A DNA stretch of 56,929 nucleotides, from assembly GCA_012729395.1 (NCBI GenBank), contig JAAYDF010000077.1, positions 1-56,929 of the forward strand, written 5' to 3'. The notes beneath the pieces were generated by a model. It ran no database searches. It had not been told where the DNA came from and saw nothing but the letters and a program-made list of their open reading frames with translations. The position numbers were made by a program, and so were the translations under genes. The DNA comes from Phycisphaerae bacterium (GTDB lineage: Bacteria > Planctomycetota > Phycisphaerae > UBA1845 > PWPN01). Positions 37,001-45,551 of this stretch are shown piece after piece. The number at the start of each line of letters is the position of its first letter. Positions within the stretch are counted from its first letter, which is position 1.

Positions 37001-37188
37001 TCAAGAATACGCTCGGCCCGCACCACAACAACCCGCCGCTCGGCGCCGCTTGGCCGGGAGCTTTCCATCATGCACCCAACCCCGGCCCGCCGCCCGGCAG
37101 CCAGTACTCGGTCGTGGGATACGGGCTGTTCGAGCCGTTCCTCCTTCTGGAGGAAAACCCGCAACCACCGCCGATGATGCGGAAGTAA
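34042..37188 (+). CDS. GH106-like glycoside hydrolase lipoprotein
   Basis: A 1048-residue lipoprotein. The signal sequence ends in MMAG-Cys25. The catalytic barrel begins at about residue 45 and has GH106-type blocks: SGPLWVWNDMLTDEQITGTL, VHPRPGLMTPYLSQEWY, LGMRVWIYDENSYPSGFAGG, GTFTDEPELR and AFTGHYWEHEWPRSLMVPDN. GH106 enzymes are alpha-L-rhamnosidases, many acting on rhamnogalacturonan or ulvan-type glycans. The middle has a GATase-like/beta-galactosidase-trimerisation-like region (VVLPPLTENLNSPTLALLRQ), and the last 300 residues look like two carbohydrate-binding beta-sandwiches. It probably acts at the cell surface or in the periplasm. Family assignment is by motif pattern, and substrate specificity is not shown. 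Confidence 0.8.
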   Translation: MQIMHYHSLLLVCLVLPTGVMMAGCQTTPSASMAVRDLFADPPAEYSSGPLWVWNDMLTDEQITGTLRDLAAQNVRQVWVHPRPGLMTPYLSQEWYRLWTLALEEGKRLGMRVWIYDENSYPSGFAGGWVPELMPESRGRGLAMQEVADAPAWSADLVAVYRLTDAGYQNVSAQLQAGQTQPQGRYLVCRVVRAADSPWHGNRCYVDLLYPGVAEKFIEITLEPYRQRFGYLFGRQIPGTFTDEPELRPAGGFPWTEDLPKQFAKRWGYSLLDHLPCLNHQLGDYQRVRHNYLQVLNDLFGQRWGKPMHDWCEKHNLAFTGHYWEHEWPRSLMVPDNMAMYTYHQVPAIDTLCNQYAEHTHAQFGNVRAVRELQSVANQLGRTRTLCEAYGAGGWDMRFEDMKRIGDWLYVLGVNTLNQHLSYVTIRGARKRDHPLSFSYHAPWWEAYKVQADYFARLSVALSAGKQVNRVLLLQPTTSAWMHHTHDQNDPRLSEIGATFFQTVMDLERHQIAYDIGSEDILARFGSATSGKLTVGERTYDVVVLPPLTENLNSPTLALLRQHAQAGGAILSCVEPPARIDGQASDNAKTALGSSPGWQRVEPADLPAKLKPYSEDGLAIHRADSDPGILFHHRRRLADGDLLFLVNTSTEHPSTGGLDADMGGIEQWDPATGQTRDYPFQPLDGKVKTHFELPPCGSLLLFLSHEKRHPLPATICTPRLVQRIAGTAHTAPAITRRDPNVLTLDYVDVTAGGETRENLYVYPAGQFAFQKNGMERNPWDSAVQFRDELITKRFAPDSGCEVTYRFTIEGPVPGDLNVVVERPDLYRMTFNGRELRHDGRTWWLDRVFGRMPVAPLAHTGENVLTLKAAPFTIYHEIEAAYVLGDFGLKATDKGFVIVAEPTLQLGPWKDQGMPFYSAGVSYTERFDLPNKKGRYLVSLNRWYGAVAVVTVNGSPAGCIQHAPWQCDVTAAIQTGTNEIDVKVIGTLKNTLGPHHNNPPLGAAWPGAFHHAPNPGPPPGSQYSVVGYGLFEPFLLLEENPQPPPMMRK

Positions 37189-37222
37189 GGGTAAAGGGTG
37201 AAGGGTGAAGGGTATAGGGTGA
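37188..37222. repeat. GGGTGAA-type microsatellite
   Basis: A run of four to five imperfect copies of a 7-base unit (GGGTAAA, GGGTGAA, GGGTGAA, GGGTATA, GGGTGAG) starts immediately after the stop codon of the GH106-like gene. It looks like slippage; no function is suggested. Confidence 0.8.
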
Positions 37223-37373
37223 GCTGAGTTGCGTGGTTGCAGGTCGTGGGGTGGCTCAGCCCCTCCATGCCTGAAGAGAACCAAGCTTCAGGCTTGGCCG
37301 CTTCGCGGACCCCGCGCCGGCCCCCCGCGCGCCGACGCCGCGTCAGCACCCCTGCCGGTCTGTGCCGGTGGAC

Positions 37374-37549
37374 TCAGAACGGCCAGATCACCGGAATCAG
37401 GAGCGTCGCCACCACTGCCAGCACCAAGCTCAGCGGCACGCCGACTCGCAGGAAATCCGTGAAACGGTACCCGGCGGGGCCAAGCTGCGAGCCAAGCCGA
37501 TGAAGACAGCCGCCACCACGGCCAGCGTGAACCAGCCCTCCCAGCCCAT
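37374..37549 (-). pseudogene. Internally deleted remnant of an SLC13/DASS anion permease
   Basis: On the minus strand an ATG at 37549 begins [20 protein letters not shown], a typical first transmembrane segment of SLC13 (divalent anion:sodium) permeases. About 26 residues later the coding sense jumps, with a frame change near GGCCCCGCCGGGTACC, to [17 protein letters not shown] followed by LLIPVIWPF and a stop at 37374, the typical C-terminus of the same family. The expected 500 or so residues between them are missing. The two ends are otherwise clean, which points to one internal deletion. No function is possible. An assembly collapse is the main alternative. Confidence 0.7.
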
Positions 37550-38180
37550 GCGATTCGACCCCCGCCAATCTCAAACAACCCATCCCGGGCCTCCCCGCGG
37601 CCCAGCCTGCCCGAACCATCGTCTGTCATAGCCGCCCCATCCGCACTGCCAAACCCCAGCAGAGCCGCGACCCGCCCGCTGTGGCGGAGCGAACAGGTCG
37701 CGGCACGGTCCGCGACGGAATCGGCAAGCTTGGCGTGTTCGATTCCGCTCCGAAGGAGCGAAGGGTGTGGCCACGGGTGGAGCGGCGCGACGGCGCAGCC
37801 GGCCGACGCGAAACCCGTGGAAACGAGATTCACCCATGTTCCTCCGCCCGCCCCGGCGGGGGCGGAGGGGACCACGTATACGACGCTCCTTTCGGGGCAA
37901 TTGGCGGCGAATGGGCCGGTCTGGCGGGGCCATCCTCCACCCCTGCCGGGGCGGGCCTCTTCGAATCGTACCGCTTCCTCGGGTTTCGTTCGCCTGCGGC
38001 TCACTCCACCCGTGGCTACCCCCCTTGGCCCCTATCGGGGCCGGCAGAACGCCAATCCCACCCGCCTGAGTTGTCACGCGCCCGCCGTGGCGACCGGCGG
38101 ACGGCGGCCCTGGACCGTGGTGTGCTATGGTGGTACCATAAACGCCTCCCACGGGTGGATGCCAGCAGGCTGGAGGCCAC
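37550..38180. other. Gene-free repeat-rich intergenic region
   Basis: About 630 bases upstream of the first tandem propeller gene. It contains dispersed-repeat pieces (CAGAGCCGCGACC at about 37667, GTGGCGACCGGCGG near 38086) and mosaics of short GC-rich palindromes. Long open frames run through it on both strands, but their translations are low-complexity Arg/Gly/Pro-rich with no recognisable domain. A GGAGG four bases before 38181 serves the next gene. Confidence 0.6.
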
Positions 38181-39374
38181 ATGATGACCCTGCTCCTGAG
38201 GCTACTTGCGATACAAATCTCTCTGGCTGTCCTGTTGTGTGGGCTTGCTGCCACATCGCCGGCGTCCGCCCAGACCACGCGGCCAAGTATTGCCGAACGC
38301 GAGCGATTCATCTGCGCTGAGCGCGTGGTGCTGGAGGATGGTCGTCCGGCTCCGGGTCATATCCGCCAGCTTCGATGGCTTGACCCGCTCACCGGAAAGG
38401 CCAGGGATCCGCAGGGCTTCGGCGTCCGGGGCCCTCGCGAGTTTCTGCGCACTTCTCTGCTGGACACACGCGGCAGAGCCCTGCTGGAACTGCACGCCAT
38501 CGGGGACCTGTCCCGCGGGGGAAGAATCGGCCTCACCAAGTCTGAGCCGGGAGCCCCAACGGCCGTCTTCGAGACGAATGAGGCCACCAGCGTGTGGCCC
38601 TCCGGGGCCATATCGCCCGACGGCACCCGAATCGTCTTCTTCGATCATCACGCCGAGAGCCTTGTCATAGGTGACACGACGAACGCTCACAGAATCCCGA
38701 CACAATGGATAGTCACGCACCCTTTCTCCTGGAGGCCCGACTCCAAGCAGGTCACCTTCTACTACGCGTCAGGCTACGACGGAGATGATCTACACATCCA
38801 GAATCATGGCATAGCTACCTTGTCGGCCGACGGCCAACTCCGTGAGCTTGTGAGGGCGTCGGATACGGCTGGAACCCCAGATGGTATGGGGAAGTACATG
38901 GGCCCACTATGGGGCCCTTCCGGCCGGTTCATCTACTATACTTCGGGTTTGCCGCTCGACGACCCGGACCGCAACTCGACAGCGGCGAAGATGATTCCGG
39001 GAAAAAGTGCCGCCTATCGCGTTCAGGTTGACACCGGGCGAACGGAACGCATCGGCCTTGGCGAGTTGGCGAGCGTATCGCCCGATGAACGGTATGTTCT
39101 TTTGTTCTACAGTCCCGTTCCCCGAGAAGATGGCCGCTGGGGAGGGGGCACAACCAAAGTAGACCTAGAGACGAGAGAGGCGACCTACCTTCCTGCAGGG
39201 ATCGCATACCCGAAGATCTCGCCCAGCGGAGAGCTGGTGGCCACCCTCGCGCTTGACGCCATCCATTTCTTCGATACCAAGGACTGGAAACCCCATGGCC
39301 AGCCCATCGCCAGGGAACCACACGTCAGCCCGGAGGAATGGGGCAGGGAGTACCGCTGGATCGTCATCGAGTAG
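38181..39374 (+). CDS. Exported beta-propeller-like protein, tandem paralogue 1
   Basis: A 397-residue exported protein. The signal peptide is clear (LLAIQISLAVLLCGLAATSPASAQ). The body has WD40/PD40-like propeller blocks: VWPSGAISPDGTRIVFFDHH, HPFSWRPDSKQVTFYYASG, HIQNHGIATLSADGQLRELV, PSGRFIYYTSGLPLDDPDR and ASVSPDERYVLLFYSPV. It is homologous throughout to the next gene (for example SPDGRW, WSPDSARVAFYYV, SGRFLYYTDGIP), so the two come from a tandem duplication. No catalytic motif is evident. Starts at 38181 and 38184 are both possible. Function unknown; a periplasmic sensor or binding propeller is plausible. Confidence 0.75.
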   Translation: MMTLLLRLLAIQISLAVLLCGLAATSPASAQTTRPSIAERERFICAERVVLEDGRPAPGHIRQLRWLDPLTGKARDPQGFGVRGPREFLRTSLLDTRGRALLELHAIGDLSRGGRIGLTKSEPGAPTAVFETNEATSVWPSGAISPDGTRIVFFDHHAESLVIGDTTNAHRIPTQWIVTHPFSWRPDSKQVTFYYASGYDGDDLHIQNHGIATLSADGQLRELVRASDTAGTPDGMGKYMGPLWGPSGRFIYYTSGLPLDDPDRNSTAAKMIPGKSAAYRVQVDTGRTERIGLGELASVSPDERYVLLFYSPVPREDGRWGGGTTKVDLETREATYLPAGIAYPKISPSGELVATLALDAIHFFDTKDWKPHGQPIAREPHVSPEEWGREYRWIVIE

Positions 39375-39432
39375 CCAAGGAGACGCCCGGAGCGACAGAA
39401 GCGCGTAATGAAGCATGGCCTGGAGATCAATC

Positions 39433-40692
39433 ATGAGGGCGGGCATTCGTGGCATTCTCGTCACATTCGTCATCTTACCATCGGTTCTGCAGGCACAAGA
39501 AACGCGGCCGGCCGATACGCCGCACGCGGAGACTCAGCCCGCGAATGCGGCGGAATGGTTCGTCAGCATGATCACTGTCAGGGGCGAGGAGTTCCCTCGG
39601 CGGCTGGTCCGCAGTGCCCCGCTGCGGGAGCCCGAGGTGATGCTCGAGATCCAGGATCCCGAACAGGTGTTCTCCGGGGCCTTGCTTGATCGCTCCGGAC
39701 AACTGGTAGCGGTCAAGCGAGTCGGGAAGCCCAGCAGAGAAGGGCCGCGAACCGTCGCCGGTGGCCCTGCGTCCGAGGTGCCCTTCAAGCTGTTCGAGAA
39801 GTTCATTCCAAACACGCAGGTTTCTTTGGACACCCTGACGGTTTCGCCCGATGGCCGATGGTTGGTCGCCGACTATCGAAGTCCGCCAGTCCTTCCCGGG
39901 GGTCGAGGTGGAAGCAAGCGGATCCTGGCGATAGGCGACCGTTCCACGGTCATCGAGGTCGTTCACCGTTGGTATCTCTGCCGCCCACTATCCTGGAGCC
40001 CGGATTCGGCCCGGGTCGCTTTCTATTACGTCACCGACCCCAACCACGACGATCGTTACATCCAGAAGCACGGAGTGGCGGTTCTGACGACCCAAGGCGC
40101 ACTCCAGGTAATCCTGCCCGCCGAGGAGGCCGCCGGGACCCCAAGCTTGTTCGATGCCAAGGACATACCTGTCGGATGGAGTCAATCCGGGCGCTTCCTG
40201 TACTATACCGACGGCATCCCCACGCCGCCCGGTGAGGAGTACTACGAGCCTTTGTCCGCGACGTACCGCTACGATTTCGAGACCCAACACATCTCGCAGG
40301 TTGCTTCCGGCACATTCCTCGATGTGGCCCCTAACGATGCATACGTCCTGACGCGACTTCAGATCAGACAGGACAATCACCCGGCCACGGTGACGGCACA
40401 GACCATGCTCGCGACCGGAGAAGTCCGGCACCTGCCGAAAGAACTGGTATTCCCCCGAGTTTCTCCAAGCGGCAAGTTCGCGGTCGACTGGGTCAGAGCC
40501 TTCGGCAAGGTGGCGCCGCCTCCAGACGCGAAACGGGATCTGCAATTCTACCGCACCTCCGACTGGCAACCTATAGGAGAGCCCATACCCGCCGGCGGAA
40601 CCTACACCGGCCTCAATATATGGTTCAGGAACTTCCGCTGGATCACGCTGGACTCGCCGCCGCAACCCGCCGTCCCGACGACGCAGCCGTAG
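39433..40692 (+). CDS. Exported beta-propeller-like protein, tandem paralogue 2
   Basis: A 419-residue exported paralogue of the gene just upstream, with a signal peptide (GILVTFVILPSVLQAQ). Matching blocks are LTVSPDGRWLVADYRS, LSWSPDSARVAFYYVTDPNH, IQKHGVAVLTTQGALQVIL, SGRFLYYTDGIPTPP and FLDVAPNDAYVLTRL, and the C-termini align (FYRTSDWQPIGEPI against FFDTKDWKPHGQPI). The ATG at 39433 has a GGAG eight bases upstream and is preferred to 39415. The TAG stop (40690-40692) lies inside the first bases of a dispersed hairpin repeat, so the repeat may have set the C-terminus. Function unknown. Confidence 0.75.
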   Translation: MRAGIRGILVTFVILPSVLQAQETRPADTPHAETQPANAAEWFVSMITVRGEEFPRRLVRSAPLREPEVMLEIQDPEQVFSGALLDRSGQLVAVKRVGKPSREGPRTVAGGPASEVPFKLFEKFIPNTQVSLDTLTVSPDGRWLVADYRSPPVLPGGRGGSKRILAIGDRSTVIEVVHRWYLCRPLSWSPDSARVAFYYVTDPNHDDRYIQKHGVAVLTTQGALQVILPAEEAAGTPSLFDAKDIPVGWSQSGRFLYYTDGIPTPPGEEYYEPLSATYRYDFETQHISQVASGTFLDVAPNDAYVLTRLQIRQDNHPATVTAQTMLATGEVRHLPKELVFPRVSPSGKFAVDWVRAFGKVAPPPDAKRDLQFYRTSDWQPIGEPIPAGGTYTGLNIWFRNFRWITLDSPPQPAVPTTQP

Positions 40693-40765
40693 CGGTCGCC
40701 CCCCGACTTCGGCGAGCCAGCCGAGCCGACTTCGGCGAGCTCAGTCGAGCCGTGGCGACCGGCGG
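40688..40765. repeat. Dispersed hairpin repeat (long form, partly duplicated)
   Basis: Outer arms CGGTCGCC (40692-40699) and GGCGACCG pair perfectly over 8 bp. Between them is GACTTCGGCGAGC repeated twice, with an inner CGGC/GCCG stem. The last two codons and the stop of the upstream gene overlap its first bases. Compare the single-unit copies at 26365 and 45403. Confidence 0.85.
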
Positions 40766-40896
40766 ACCGCAGGCCGCGCCGCGCACGCGCTGTCCGATTC
40801 TTGCCTCCAGGCTCAATCCCGGCCAGAATGAGCGGCTTGCCGGTGTCCACTGGATGTTGCATCGGCCCGCCCGCCGCTTGGATGGGAGGCAATCGA

Positions 40897-43617
40897 ATGC
40901 GTGCCGTGTTTCTCCCCCGAATGATCGTCATGTTCCTATTCGCCTTGACCGCGACGCACAACAGCCGAGCAGAGGTCTTGCATGTCGCCCCGGGCGGCAA
41001 CGATGCCTGGTCCGGCCGACTGGCGACCGCCAATGAGGCGGGCACGGACGGCCCCCTCGCCAGTTTGCAGGGTGCGCGGGACGCGGTCCGCCGACTCAAA
41101 GCCGCCGGGCCCCTCACCCAACCGGTGCGCGTGCTCCTCGCCGGCGGTCGATACCCCAGCCCCGAGCCGGTGGTGTTCGAGCCAATCGACAGCGGCACCG
41201 ACGCCTGCCCGGTGATCTATGAAGCCCTGCCGGGCGAGCGCCCGATCTTCGACGGCGGGCGAGCGATCGAAGGCTTCCGCCGAGGGCCCGACGGTGTCTG
41301 GACCGTACAGATCCCCGAGGTGGCGGCCGGTGAGTGGCATTTTGAGCAGCTCTTCGTCAACGGCCATAGGGCCACGCGGGCACGCCATCCCAACAAGTTC
41401 TACCTCTACATGCAGGAGCGCATCGAACACGGTATCAACCCGACCACCGGGCAGGAGGGCGACCTGAGCAAGCAGGCCTTCGTCGCCCGCCCGGGGGATC
41501 TTGATGATTGGCCGGACATACGCGATGCCGTCGTTGTCGTGTATCACTCGTGGGAAGTCTCGCGGCACGCGGTGGCCTCGTTCGATCCGCAGACGCGCGA
41601 GATGATCCTGGCGAACCCGGCCGCATGGCCCTTCTTCCGCTGGGGCAGCCACCAACGTTACCATGTGGAGAACATCCGCGCCGCCCTCGACGAGCCCGGC
41701 GAATGGTTCCTGGGCCGCGACGGCACGCTCTCTTACCTGCCGTTGCCCGGCGAAGACCCGGCCACAGCCGTCGTCGTGGCTCCGGTCGCCGAGAGCTTCG
41801 TGCAGTTCGCCGGCCGACCCGCCGAGAACGAACCGGTCACCGATATCATCCTGAGCGGGCTGACCTTCCAGCACAGCCATTACGTCATGCCCCCGACCGG
41901 CTACAACGACCCGCAGGCCGCTCGATCCATCCCCGCGGTCATCATGGCCGACGGGGCCTGTCGCGTCGCCATCGAGGATTGTGAGATCGCCCACGTCGGC
42001 ATCTACGGCATCTGGATGCGCCAGGGCTGCCGCGACTGCCGCATCGAGCGGAACTACCTGCACGATCTCGGCGCCGGCGGCGTGCGCATCGGGGAAGAGA
42101 GCATCCGCCCCGCAGGCCCAACCCGCACCGGTCACATCCTCGTGGACAACAACATCATCCAGGCCGGCGGCCGCATCTTCGCCGGCGCGGTCGGCGTCTG
42201 GATCGGGCATAGCGGCGACAATCGCGTCACCCACAACGACATCGGCGACTTGTTCTACACCGGCGTGTCCGTCGGCTGGCGATGGGGCTACGCCGAGAGC
42301 CTCGCTCAACGCAACCGCATTGACCTCAACCGCATCCACCACCTCGGCTGGGGCGTGCTCAGCGACATGGGCGCGGTCTACACGCTGGGGCCATCGGCTG
42401 GAACCACCGTCAGCCACAACGTCACCCACGATATCTACTCCTACAGCTACGGAGGATGGGGCCTCTACAACGACGAGGGCAGCTCGCACATCGTGCTGGA
42501 GAACAACCTCGTCTACAACACCAAGACCGGCGGCTATCACCAGCACTACGGCCGCGAAAACATCATCCGCAACAACATCTTCGCCTTCAGCATGGAGGGC
42601 CAACTCCAACGCACCCGCGTCGAGGAGCATCTCTCCTTCACCTTCGCCCACAACATCGTCTACTACGACCAAGGCACCTTGCATGCCGGGCAGTGGAAGG
42701 ATGACCGCGTCGCGGTGCACGACAACCTGTACTGGGACGCTTCCGGCCGACCGGTCACCTTCTCCGACCATAGCCTGGAAGAGTGGCAGAAACTCGGCAA
42801 GGACGCCGGCTCCATCGTCGCCGACCCCGGATTCGTCGATGCCGCCGGCCGGGATTTCCACTTCAAGGGCGACACGCCGGCGAAGCAGGTCGGCTTCCAG
42901 CCGTTCGACTTCTCCAAGGCCGGTGTCTACGAACGCGAGGACTGGATCGCCCTCGCCCGTGATGTACAGTACTCGCCGGTCGAGTTCGCCCCGCCGCCGC
43001 CCCCACCTCCGCCGTTGCAGTTCTCAGACGGCTTCGAGACGACGCCCGTGGGCAAGCCGCCGTGGCGAGCCACACTGCACGTCGAGGGCAAAGGCGACAG
43101 CGCGGCAGTCACGGACGAAGTCGCAGCCCAGGGCAAGCGGAGCCTCAGAATCCAGGATGCCCCCGGCCTGAGCCAACCGTTCAATCCCCATTTTGTCTAC
43201 CGGCCGGCGCACACCGACGGAACCACCCGCTGCGGCTTTGATCTCCGCGTCGAGCCGGGCGCCCACCTCTACCACGAGTGGCGCAACGAAACGACCCCCT
43301 ACCTGGTCGGCCCGAGCCTGTGGGTGCACAACGGCACATTGCGGGTCGGGGGCCGCGAACTCATGTCCATTCCCGAGAGCCAGTGGGTGCGGATCGAGAT
43401 CGCCGCCTGCCTGGGATCGGCCGCCACCGGCAAATGGGAGCTGACCGTCACCGTGCCCGGCACCGAGCCCCGCCGATTCAGCAACCTGAGCTTCGGCAGT
43501 CCGCAGTTCCAACAACTCCACTGGCTCGGCTTCGTCAGCCAGGCCACCGACAGCGTCGTCTGGTATCTCGACAACCTTACCCTAACCAGCGAGGTGTCCT
43601 CATGCACGATACCCTGA
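40897..43617 (+). CDS. Exported right-handed parallel beta-helix protein with C-terminal sandwich domain
   Basis: A 906-residue exported protein. The signal peptide is [17 protein letters not shown], followed by [16 protein letters not shown], an opening typical of secreted pectate-lyase-like helices. The middle (about 300-620) shows repeated beta-helix turns such as [51 protein letters not shown] and [18 protein letters not shown] run of about eight prolines (near residue 699) links to a beta-sandwich ([11 protein letters not shown]...[16 protein letters not shown]) resembling a concanavalin-like glycan-binding domain. It is probably a polysaccharide lyase or hydrolase, but the class is unproven. 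GGGAGG about eight bases upstream supports the start at 40897. Its end overlaps the DUF4838 gene by 16 bases. Confidence 0.82.
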   Translation: MRAVFLPRMIVMFLFALTATHNSRAEVLHVAPGGNDAWSGRLATANEAGTDGPLASLQGARDAVRRLKAAGPLTQPVRVLLAGGRYPSPEPVVFEPIDSGTDACPVIYEALPGERPIFDGGRAIEGFRRGPDGVWTVQIPEVAAGEWHFEQLFVNGHRATRARHPNKFYLYMQERIEHGINPTTGQEGDLSKQAFVARPGDLDDWPDIRDAVVVVYHSWEVSRHAVASFDPQTREMILANPAAWPFFRWGSHQRYHVENIRAALDEPGEWFLGRDGTLSYLPLPGEDPATAVVVAPVAESFVQFAGRPAENEPVTDIILSGLTFQHSHYVMPPTGYNDPQAARSIPAVIMADGACRVAIEDCEIAHVGIYGIWMRQGCRDCRIERNYLHDLGAGGVRIGEESIRPAGPTRTGHILVDNNIIQAGGRIFAGAVGVWIGHSGDNRVTHNDIGDLFYTGVSVGWRWGYAESLAQRNRIDLNRIHHLGWGVLSDMGAVYTLGPSAGTTVSHNVTHDIYSYSYGGWGLYNDEGSSHIVLENNLVYNTKTGGYHQHYGRENIIRNNIFAFSMEGQLQRTRVEEHLSFTFAHNIVYYDQGTLHAGQWKDDRVAVHDNLYWDASGRPVTFSDHSLEEWQKLGKDAGSIVADPGFVDAAGRDFHFKGDTPAKQVGFQPFDFSKAGVYEREDWIALARDVQYSPVEFAPPPPPPPPLQFSDGFETTPVGKPPWRATLHVEGKGDSAAVTDEVAAQGKRSLRIQDAPGLSQPFNPHFVYRPAHTDGTTRCGFDLRVEPGAHLYHEWRNETTPYLVGPSLWVHNGTLRVGGRELMSIPESQWVRIEIAACLGSAATGKWELTVTVPGTEPRRFSNLSFGSPQFQQLHWLGFVSQATDSVVWYLDNLTLTSEVSSCTIP

Positions 43618-45389
43618 AAAGGATCTCCATCGGTCTCCTGTGCACACTTGCACTCTGCGTCTCCACCATGGCCATTGAAATCGCCCACGACGGCAAGAGC
43701 ACCGCCACCATCGTTTGCGTCCAAGGATCGTCGCCGCCCCAGCTACACGCAGCTCGCGAACTCCAGAACTTCCTCAAAGAAGTAACCGGCGCCGAGTTGC
43801 CCATCGACGAAACCGGCACCGCACCTTCGCCGCGCATCCTCGTCGGCCCCAGGTCGGCGAAGCTAGCCGACCCACGATCCGCCGTCGGCAACCTCGGCGA
43901 CGAGGGGCTCATCATCCGCACGGTCGGCAAGGACCTCATCCTCGCCGGCGGCGAACCCCGAGGCACCCTGTACGCCGTCTACACCTTCCTCGAAGACCAG
44001 GTCGGCTGCCGTTGGTGGGCACCCGGTGCCAGCACCATCCCCCGTCAGCCCAACCTCACATTCGCCAAACTCGACAAACGCTACATACCGCCCGTGGAAT
44101 ACCGCGAGCCTTTCTGGGAAACGGCTTTTGACGGCGAATGGGCGCTCCGCAACAAGGCCAATGGAGCCCACGCGCGACTCACTCCCGAGGTCGGGGGCAA
44201 GCACGCCATCGCCGGATTCGTCCACACCTTCTATCCGCTGCTCCCCCCAGCCAAGTACTTCGCCGACCACCCCGAGTGGTATAGTGAAATCGACGGCCAA
44301 CGCAAGCACGAGGGCGGGCAGCTCTGTCTGACCAACGAGGAGATGCGTCACGAGTTCGTCAAGAATCTCAAGGCACTGCTGCGAAAAAACCCACACGCAA
44401 CCCAAGCGTCCGTATCGCAAAATGACTGGAACGGCAACTGCACCTGCGCCAAGTGCAAAGCCGTTGACCAAGAGGAAGGTAGCCCCGCCGGCTCCATCCT
44501 CCGCTTCGTCAACGCCGTCGCCGCGGACATCGAGGAGGAGTTTCCCAAGGTCGCCATCAGCACCCTGGCCTACACCTACTCCGAAGCACCCCCAAAAATC
44601 ACCCGCCCCAGAGACAACGTCATCATCTGGCTGTGCACCATGGGCTGCTCCTACAACTTACCCCTCGAAACGCACGACCGAAATGAACGCTTCGCCCAGA
44701 ACCTCATCGCCTGGGGCAAGATCGCCAACCGCCTCTACATCTGGGATTACGTCACGAATTTTCGGCACTACCTGTTCGTGCATCCCAACCTCCGCGTGCT
44801 GGGCCCAAACGTCCGCTTTTTTGTCAATAACAGTGTGACCGGCATCTTCGAGCAAGGCGCCTACGGCACGCTCGGGGCGGAGATGATGGAGCTGCGAGCC
44901 TGGGTACTGGCCAAGCTCCTATGGGATCCTACGCTCGACGACCGCAAGCTGATCGAGGAATTCACCCACGGCTACTTCGGCGCGGCCGGCCCGCACGTGT
45001 TGGCGTACATCGACACCATCCACGACGTCATGCAAGCCGGCCAACAGCCGCTCGGCTGCTACGAAGAGCCCGACAGGCGATTCATGAACATTGAAACGCT
45101 CACCGCCGCGTGGGCACACCTCAAGCAAGCCGAGGCAGCCGTCGCCTCGGAACCCGTCATCCGCCAACGCGTCCTCGACGCACAGATGCCCATGATGTAC
45201 GCCTTCATGATCCGCTGGCAGGACATGAAGCAGCAAAGCATCGCGAAGAACATCGCCTGGCCGATGGGCAACGATCCCCAAGCCGTCCTCGCGGACTACA
45301 AGGCTCGGGCGGCCCGCATCGGCATCACACGCGTTTCCGAACCGCACACGTTTGACAAGCTGGAGGAGATGCTCAAGCTGCCGCGATGA
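43602..45389 (+). CDS. DUF4838-family exported protein, probable glycan-active enzyme
   Basis: A 595-residue exported protein with signal peptide [19 protein letters not shown]. An N-terminal alpha-glucuronidase/GH20b-like domain follows: [54 protein letters not shown] and [22 protein letters not shown]. Next is the DUF4838 core with [54 protein letters not shown] and [23 protein letters not shown]4838 proteins are frequent in polysaccharide-degrading loci of Bacteroidetes and planctomycetes, but their substrate is unknown. The ATG overlaps the beta-helix gene by 16 bases, so the two are translated together and probably act on the same glycan. Confidence 0.85.
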   Translation: MHDTLKRISIGLLCTLALCVSTMAIEIAHDGKSTATIVCVQGSSPPQLHAARELQNFLKEVTGAELPIDETGTAPSPRILVGPRSAKLADPRSAVGNLGDEGLIIRTVGKDLILAGGEPRGTLYAVYTFLEDQVGCRWWAPGASTIPRQPNLTFAKLDKRYIPPVEYREPFWETAFDGEWALRNKANGAHARLTPEVGGKHAIAGFVHTFYPLLPPAKYFADHPEWYSEIDGQRKHEGGQLCLTNEEMRHEFVKNLKALLRKNPHATQASVSQNDWNGNCTCAKCKAVDQEEGSPAGSILRFVNAVAADIEEEFPKVAISTLAYTYSEAPPKITRPRDNVIIWLCTMGCSYNLPLETHDRNERFAQNLIAWGKIANRLYIWDYVTNFRHYLFVHPNLRVLGPNVRFFVNNSVTGIFEQGAYGTLGAEMMELRAWVLAKLLWDPTLDDRKLIEEFTHGYFGAAGPHVLAYIDTIHDVMQAGQQPLGCYEEPDRRFMNIETLTAAWAHLKQAEAAVASEPVIRQRVLDAQMPMMYAFMIRWQDMKQQSIAKNIAWPMGNDPQAVLADYKARAARIGITRVSEPHTFDKLEEMLKLPR

Positions 45390-45402
45390 AGAGCGTTCGC
45401 CA

Positions 45403-45457
45403 GTAGCGGCCGCCCCCCGACTTCGGCGAGTTCAGCCGAGCCGTGGCGGCCGGCGGG
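45403..45457. repeat. Dispersed hairpin repeat (long form, GGCCGCC/GGCGGCC stem)
   Basis: Outer arms CGGCCGCC and GGCGGCCG pair perfectly over 8 bp; the inner segment GACTTCGGCGAGTTCAGCCG is almost the same as in the 26365 copy. Relative to the 40688 copy the middle T-A pair of the outer stem is replaced by C-G on both sides, a compensating change. Confidence 0.85.
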
Positions 45458-45551
45458 TAAAAGCGCTATCTTGCCCAACGGCCATCAAAGGCCGCGGCCG
45501 ACACAAAGCAGCACCGTCATGTGACGCTGCCGCCATGAAGGGAGTGACCGG

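Noticed and set aside
37288-38004. A 238-codon minus-strand frame in the repeat-rich gap
   Set aside because: Low-complexity translation through repeats; the only meaningful coding traces here are the two ends of the SLC13 remnant in other frames.
40936-42861. A 641-codon open frame opposite the beta-helix gene
   Set aside because: It is complementary to a well-supported coding region and its Val/Asp/Gly-rich translation has no domain; long antisense frames are expected at this GC content.
43278-43601. N-terminal extension of the DUF4838 protein
   Set aside because: It would overlap the beta-helix gene by 340 bases; the signal peptide begins at the ATG at 43602.
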